From Hydractinia symbiolongicarpus (Eukaryota > Cnidaria > Hydrozoa > Anthoathecata > Hydractiniidae), in NCBI RefSeq assembly GCF_029227915.1, contig NC_079889.1:1-62000 (forward strand): a DNA stretch of 62,000 nucleotides, read 5' to 3'. The position numbers and the translations under genes were made by a program. The stretch's first letter is position 1, and each line of letters begins with the position of its first letter. The notes below the pieces were generated by a model. That model saw nothing but the letters and a program-made list of their open reading frames with translations, made no database searches and was not told where the DNA came from. Below, one piece after another: positions 56,371 through 62,000 of this stretch.

Positions 56371-56523
56371 ATTTCTTTTCAGAGACGATCCACCTGAAAA
56401 AAACGTTTGTAAGTTTGAAAAAAATACATTCTCAATTCTATCCTCCTGTCTTAATTTTGGGTGCTGAGGTTGACGCTTCTTACCAGCAGCTTGATTACGT
56501 CGGCGCACAGCAACCTTTTGCCT
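56371..56523 (-). CDS. Internal exon of an unrecognised gene
   Basis: A 153 bp (51-codon) phase-0 exon. It is preceded by TTTTTTCATTTCTAAG and followed by the strong donor GTAAGTGC. It reads RQKVAVRRRNQAAGKKRQPQ, HPKLRQEDRIENVFFSNLQT and FFSGGSSLKRN. The first half is very basic and would suit a nucleic-acid-binding or nuclear-targeting tail; the rest is Ser/Gly. Good splice signals on both sides and full openness make this the best host exon in the window. Neighbouring exons were not found with certainty. Confidence 0.45.
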
Positions 56524-56768
56524 CTTAGAAATGAAAAAAGGTTATTAAAGAACATGTTGCAACTAATTTATGCTTTCATGATTATTTGACGTAAATGTAT
56601 CTAACCAAATCTTGTGGACATTATTTGCTGTCCTTGTCCCCTCTGCAATGAATATTGCATTCCTCCGGCTGTAAAAAGATATATTTTATTAGTAGTTGCT
56701 CTCTGTCCAAGGCTACTACAAAATTACTCGTCTTGGATTTTAAATTTTGCTTCATTGTTTGCAGGTTA

Positions 56769-59260
56769 CGGGGGCGGATCTAGGGTAAGGCAGCCTAGGC
56801 AATTGCCTAAGCCTAATTTTGTGGCCGTAGAAAAAACATTCTATAGATAGAATAATCCAAAAAAAACAGAATTATTTTTGTAAATTTGTTTTTGGCATCC
56901 GGCTCATTTCGACATCATGACGATGCGGCGTTTCATCAATTTTTTTATCATTGATATTTTACTCAAAAGCAAACCTGGGGCGATCTTAGGCAAAAAAGTG
57001 GATTCACCTAAAACGTCCGCGGGTTTTAAAGTTCCGAATGAATGAAAATCACAGATGGAAGAAAAAACGCCTAAAACGTCCGCGGGTTTTCAAGTTCCAA
57101 TGAATAAAATTTTGAAATGGGAAGAAAAAACGCCTAAAACGTCCGTGGGTTTTTAAGTTTAAATGCCTAAAACGACCACGGGTATGGTTACATGGACGAC
57201 AAGTGGATGCTTCTTTTTCAACATGGTTTAGCTGGGTCAGGTCCAATTGCAGGAAGCACCTCAAGTGGCTAGAATAAATCAAAGCAATTGTATGCTAGCT
57301 AAGTTAAATGAAAAAGGCAATTTATGTAAACACTGTCTTGGCGATCAAAAAATGTTTGGAGGTGTATGTTAAGTTTGGTATAGAGTATTGCTAAGCTGCA
57401 TGTATTAGTTGGAATTTTGTTAGTTTTTTGTTTATTGTCTTAAGGTCACAGGCTTCGTGTAGCTGTTTATGCAACTGTGTATCTTTGTGTTCGTGTGGAA
57501 AAGGAATAATTCTTGTAAGTTAACTAAGGGACAGCTTTTTCATAAACGCAAAAGTGTAATCTAAATGTAAATAGGTCTGTAGATCCCCTTTCCCTGGGGA
57601 TTTACAGATAGGTAATATTCGAATGTTGTCAGTCCCTGAAATCATACGCACTCGGATATGTGCTCCTGTTAATCAGGTAAACGACAACAAGTTCAAAATA
57701 CTTTCTGTCCTCTAAAAATCGATGTTTACAGTATGAGATATACTTAAACGTCAATTCTTATTGTACCTCGTATGTCCAATTTACGTTTAGCATATACTTT
57801 TCGATTGTGAGTGTCCCTAAGAACTTTGACTTTGTTGGAACTTTTAAACAGTAGATTTTATATACAACATCTCATTTTAAAAACTTAACTTTCCCATGCT
57901 GCTTTTAATTGTGATAAAATTGCTAAAAACAAAAGAATGAAACAATACCTAATCTAAGAATAGTCCAAGTTTGTTGTATAATATTTCTTCTTTTTTGATG
58001 AGCAATACAACATATATAATTTTGTTTTAGGAATAGATATATTGATGTCAGCCATGATGAATATTCTTCTGACAATGAAAATCACCATCAATTAAAGCAC
58101 ACAGGAGATTCATTATGAATCCTTATAATATTGGAAAACTGTAAACAATGGATATATGTCTATATATCAAAATAACTTGTACTGATAGAAATGATTTTCA
58201 CGTAAAATGATACAGATCGAAACAAGAATTGCATGTTAAAGAACGTTCTGCTACAGCAAGCCAATAAAAATGTCATGTTAACTTATGCATATGAGTAGAA
58301 TTTGTATATATATATATGTTGCTTTTTGTATGAGAATCTTCAGAATTGACCTAGTTACTAAAACTTTTTTAAAGATTTCAAAGTATTAAACTACTTTTTA
58401 AACATAGTGGACAGGGGCATGTGAGGGTAAATAATATGCAGACATGTTAAATGTTTTGATGTTATTTTTCTGATTTCTAACTCTTTTCTGGCTTAATAAA
58501 CTGCTTAACTTTTGTGGACATTTTTTAACAATAAAATTAATGCTTAATAGAAATTGGTGCAAAACTACACCAGTGACCTTAATATTAAACTATATTAACT
58601 TCATAAAGGGGTAACTACTATATACTTTTTGTAGACGTTTATTATGCGTTGCTATCTTACACATGCTGCTTTTGTGTTTGCATTTGCTGGTTGCTAACAC
58701 AGGCTGTAATTTTCTAAACAATAATTCTACGTTGCACTGCTGTTGACTATCTATTCCTAAAATTGTCTTGTAATGTAATTTTTTGTGGTATTATTAGCTA
58801 TTAGACTTCTTGCATATTTTGAAATAAAGTAACTCCCCAAATTTGTAACTTGGCGATTATTTGTACTCGTATTTAATGCGTAAAAAGTAAAAAAGATGCT
58901 TAGATGATACCAGTGTGGTATGTCATTCAAAGGAACTGTGGCAACGCTAACCCTGTTTCGAGTCTAAATTACCAAACAGAGTTTTCCATCCGCATGTTTT
59001 AGCGAGGATACCAGTGTTAAACTACGGAGGTTACTTTTATTTATTGGGCTATAAAGACACTTTCGTTTCTAATTTAGGAAAGATTTTTAATAACTAAAAA
59101 CCTCACTTTTGGAAAGATTTTAGCTCCTTTTATAATAAAAACACAAAACGCCCGCTTTACCTCGTACAACACCACAACCCTTAATATTACTTTGCCAAAA
59201 AATCGCCAAAAAATCGGTGAAATTTTGCCTAACCAGAAAAAAATCCTAGATCCGCCCCTG
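56769..59260. mobile_element. hAT-like non-autonomous element, 2.5 kb, 5 bp target duplication
   Basis: Left end CGGGGGCGGATCTAGG (56769-56784); right end reverse complement CAGGGGCGGATCTAGG (59245-59260), one mismatch in 16. GGTTA flanks both sides (56764-56768; 59261-59265). CAGGGGCGGATCTAGG and the nearby GGCAGCCTAGGCAATTGCCT are typical of animal hAT ends. A 5 bp duplication fits the hAT5 type rather than the usual 8 bp. No transposase inside; a tandem repeat lies near the left end. Confidence 0.75.
57006..57190 (+). repeat. ~65 bp tandem repeat, 3-4 units
   Basis: CCTAAAACGTCCGCGGGTTT (57008, 57070) and CCTAAAACGTCCGTGGGTTT (57133) head units with AAGTTCCAATGAAT and GAAGAAAAAACG phrases. 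A short last unit (CCTAAAACGACCACGGGT) ends near 57185. It sits inside the hAT-like element. Confidence 0.75.
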
Positions 59261-59265
59261 GGTTA

Positions 59266-60146
59266 TTTATTTTTTAGTACGTTTAAAATTTCTCAATAAT
59301 AAAAGGTAATGTTTTTACGAAATGTGTCACGAAATATTACGAATCTATGTTTATCATAAAATGGTGCTTAATTGCAGTGGGACAGTAACTGCCAAGAGCA
59401 TTACGACGGAGTTTGAGACTTTCATAGAATGGTTTATAATGAGTTCAGAGTTGTCTCTCTGAACAGCCCTAAAAAAGCCTTGCAGCAGGTTAATTTAGCA
59501 AGTATTATAAACCCATCAAAAGATGCCGTGTGATTTTAATTATCGCCAACTCACACAGAAACTTACCTCAAAGATATTATGGCACAATGTATACTTTGAC
59601 ATCTTCATGGTTCACATCGACTCCACATTCAAGTTAGTCTCAGCATACAACTGAAAAATAAGTGAAATAAAACGAACTTAAATAAAGCATCTTAAACAAA
59701 ATTTAATACAGTTCGCTATTAAAAAAAACAAGATGTTGCATGTCAATGTCAATTACACATCTTTGCAACAATATATTTTTAATTTATTGACCGGGTTATT
59801 TCACAAAACCTAAAAATAGATTTACAGCTGTTTCCTAGCGTGAGGGATACGATACATGGCTATGATACTCACAACTTTTTATATTTATTTATTAGACACC
59901 TGCATGTGAAATTTAGCATTTGTTTTTTATATTCATACTAGTGTATGGATGGATCCCTTATAAATTATCTCACAATATGTCTATTCAACGTGTTTCGGTT
60001 ACACACAGAGAAGTGAAAAGAAAGTTAATTTGTAAAAAAATAAGGGTGCTACAAGAAACATGCCACAGAACTACTTGCACTAAACGTTTCACCTATGCTA
60101 AGCGTAGATTGTTAAAGATTATTAAGTTTTACGCATTCACATTATA
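59266..60146. other. AT-rich sequence without recognised features
   Basis: Part of a 123-codon plus frame (59920-60291) crosses into the putative LTR below and is judged a chance frame. Nothing else recognised. Confidence 0.35.
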
Positions 60147-60320
60147 TGTTGACGGGTTCTCATTTTTGTATAGTTTACGCATGCTCTTTGTATTTTTGAG
60201 TTCTTGTTGTTTTTTAGTTTTTATACAGTCCTCTAGTAAGACGTGTTTATTTATGAATTACCTCGTGGTTTTATTTTTTGTTGTTCAATAACTTAATCAG
60301 AGAAAAACTGATTTTTTACA
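60147..60320 (+). mobile_element. Putative 5' LTR end of BEL/Pao element
   Basis: The stretch may begin TGTTGACGGG and ends AACTGATTTTTTACA. TGGTCAAACCGAGCCG follows directly (60321-60336) in primer-binding-site position, then a 30 bp leader to the gag ATG at 60366. The left border is a guess as no second LTR lies in the window. Confidence 0.4.
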
Positions 60321-60365
60321 TGGTCAAACCGAGCCGAATTGTGGTTTAGTGGTAATTATTTATTA

Positions 60366-61005
60366 ATGGCTGATCGTAGTAGTGAATTAACACGTGCAAA
60401 GAGAAAGAGAAATTCGAACAGAAAGTTGATAGAAAAATATTTTCTCTAAATTTGAAAATTTAATTAGCGATGATGTTTTTACCGAGGAAAGAAGAATTGA
60501 AGTAATTTCATTGTATGAAACTTTAAGTGATTTAGACATATTCAACAAAGAATAGAGAAATTGAAAATTTAATTTTAAGCTCGGAAGAGGAAACGGTCGA
60601 GTATTTAAATCGATTTTTGTCGGAGGAAACATTATCTGTAAGAAGTACCGTTAGTTATACAGCCAAAACTGGAGTGAAGCTACCAAAATTTACTTTAAAA
60701 ATGTTTTGTGGTGATCCGTTATGCTGGTAACAGTTTTACGATTCTTTTGAAGCCGCAGTAAACATGAAGGATTCGATCAGTGACGTTGAAAAATTCACGT
60801 ATTTAAGAAGTTATGTGGAAGGAGAGGCCGAGAAATGCATTGAAGGTATATCTTTAATTAACGAAAATCATAAACACGCTCTAAAGCTTCTTTCTAAACG
60901 CTATGGGAATCCTCAGTTAATAACATCGTCGCACATGAGCAAACTATTGGAATTGAAAGCAATAGCAGGTGACAACTATTCAGTTAAAGAATTACGTAAC
61001 CTTTA
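60366..61005 (+). pseudogene. gag: BEL/Pao gag, broken
   Basis: Retrotransposon capsid-type gene. Starts MADRSSELTRAKRKRNSNRK. Later parts in shifted frames give DDVFTEERRIEVISLYETLS, then KTGVKLPKFTLKMFCGDPLC followed by W, a TAA stop at 60728-60730, and QFYDSFEAAVNMKDSISDVE, KFTYLRSYVEGEAEKCIEGI, LLSKRYGNPQLITSSHM. K.LPK.....F.GDP..W..F.DSFE..V, EKF.YL.....GEA and RYG.PQ.I are the known BEL/Pao gag signature. Frameshifts near 60450 and 60550. Cut off after KELRNL by a LINE at about 61010. Confidence 0.8.
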
Positions 61006-61014
61006 ACAAAACAA

Positions 61015-61944
61015 ATGTGTGTAGTTGAAAATTCCAAATCTGACTTGATGAGTGTGACATGTGGAGTGCCTCAGGGGTCAATACTAGGACCGTTACTCTT
61101 TCTGGTGTATTTCAATGACTTCAATGAATGTCTACAAAATTCAATCGACATCGAATTTGCTGACGACACAGTCATATACATAGCGGGAGCAAACAAATGT
61201 ATTATTGAAAATCTATTAAACAACGACTTGAAAAATGTATCTTCGTATTTTGAAGAAAATGGTCTTGTCATCAACCTGAAAAAAGGCAAGTCAGAGTCAA
61301 TGTTATTCGGTACATCTAAAAAACTGACCAAATGGGGAGATGAATTGTCATTGTACTACAACGAAACACCTATTCCAGCCACCAAAGAATACAAGTACCT
61401 AGGAACAATCCTCGACAACACCTTATCACTGAACAGCAATTTCAATCGAATGTACAGAAAAACCTGTGGCAAACTACGTTTGATGAACTCCATCTCGAAG
61501 ATGTTGACACCATTAGCTAAACTGAAGGCATAGACGGGAATGGTGTTACCTTGCATTACGTATAAGTGTGCTGTTAATCTGAATTTAAATCGCACGCAAC
61601 TGAATAAGCTGCAAAGTATCGATAGACTTACAGCAAAAATAGTGGTAGAGAAACAACCTACGGTGATCCACGAAATACATAAACATGCAGTGATACTGGT
61701 GAAAAAATGTCTGACAAATGAAATTTGTAAAAGTTATACTGATTATTTTAAGATCCACACACACACAGGAGCAACCAGAAATAGCGGATTTCTGCTCCAC
61801 GTTCCTGTTACTAAGCTGAAGTTCGCTACGTCTGGTTTTTTCTCCATGGGAGTGAAATTATACAATTCCTTGCCTATAAAAATAAGGCAAGAGGAGAGTT
61901 TTTTGGTTTTTAAGAAACTTGTTTCCGAGCACTATCATGCTTGA
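61015..61944 (+). pseudogene. LINE reverse transcriptase, C-terminal half, one stop
   Basis: Non-LTR RT from the palm onward: VTCGVPQGSILGPLLFLVYF, then IEFADDTVIYIAGANK with the catalytic ADD intact, ENGLVINLKKGKSESMLFGT, and a thumb with KYLGTILDNTLSLNSNF. A single TAG at 61531-61533 interrupts it before GMVLPCITYKCAV. The remaining 130 codons run to a TGA at 61942-61944 and end in GVKLYNSLPIKIRQEESFLV. N-terminal endonuclease and RT fingers are missing, as in 5'-truncated LINEs. It interrupts the BEL gag. Much better preserved than the LINE at 22.3 kb, so it is younger. Confidence 0.85.
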
Positions 61945-61946
61945 TC

Positions 61947-61991
61947 AACCTCGTTTCCAGGATCTACACTATTATTCTTCGAAACGAGGTT
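61947..61991 (+). repeat. Perfect 11 bp stem in the LINE 3' region
   Basis: AACCTCGTTTC (61947-61957) pairs with GAAACGAGGTT (61981-61991), loop 23 bases. It lies three bases after the RT stop codon. It may be a 3' UTR stem-loop recognised by the LINE RT. The rest of the 3' UTR is outside the window. Confidence 0.7.
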
Positions 61992-62000
61992 GGTGCTTGC

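Noticed and set aside
59920-60291. 123-codon plus-strand frame with hydrophobic C-terminus
   Set aside because: Overlaps the putative BEL LTR, has AT-driven Phe/Leu/Val composition and no known motif; treated as chance.
61071-61331. 86-codon minus frame opposite the LINE RT
   Set aside because: Pure antisense shadow of a well-supported RT frame.

Overview
This is a eukaryotic, AT-rich (roughly one-third GC by eye), intron- and transposon-dominated window. No prokaryotic operons, rRNA genes or CRISPR arrays were seen. The mix of elements (Helitrons with internal minisatellites, Penelope-like, BEL/Pao, Ty3/gypsy, LINE, hAT-like and SWIM/ULP-type transposon genes), the TTAGGG-type telomere-like islands and the many CTAGCTAG tracts fit an early-branching metazoan, most likely a cnidarian and perhaps a hydrozoan. 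That assignment is an inference; no gene here fixes the species.

Layout. 1.0-1.7 kb: a SINE and a Helitron fragment. 1.98-6.76 kb: a heavily mutated Ty3/gypsy retrotransposon with an internally deleted 5' LTR, a ~600 bp 3' LTR, a gag with a perfect CCHC knuckle, and protease, RT, RNase H and integrase remnants; a mini-Helitron lies just upstream of gag. 9.3-10.7 and 19.06-19.53 kb: two copies of an unnamed interspersed repeat. 11.14-14.27 kb: a 3.1 kb element with long terminal inverted repeats that carries a complete-looking 1.6 kb Helitron inside. 15-16.8 kb: a second Helitron family, including one end-to-end 0.7 kb copy. 18.1-18.6 kb: two adjacent minisatellites. 20.9-21.4 kb: a Penelope-like 3' end with a GIY-YIG domain. 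22.3-23.8 kb: a broken LINE RT on the minus strand, fused in frame to a ULP1/C48-like protease remnant. 28.4-29.9 kb: a 126 bp mini-Helitron directly abutting a second copy of the 1.6 kb Helitron, followed by tRNA-derived sequence and a SWIM zinc-finger pseudogene. 34.02-36.70 kb: a ~43 bp satellite with higher-order duplication. 39-45 kb: transposase, SWIM, Tudor-like and unrecognised pseudogene fragments, a tRNA-like gene, a MITE and a perfect 46 bp palindrome. 46.9-48.9 and 56.8-59.3 kb: two hAT-like non-autonomous elements with target duplications. 52.9-54.57 kb: a Helitron end with a ~100 bp tandem array. 60.15-61.99 kb: a BEL/Pao gag interrupted by a LINE RT.

Host genes. Only weak candidates exist: a 153 bp exon with clean splice sites at 56.37-56.52 kb (minus), a first exon downstream of an NRF1-like palindrome at 50.5 kb (plus), a small exon set at 31.67-32.01 kb (plus) and a possible minus-strand 5' end at 55.2-55.5 kb. 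Almost every recognisable protein-coding segment is a decayed mobile-element gene. The main biology is layered transposon insertion, with Helitrons carrying minisatellite interiors as the dominant theme.
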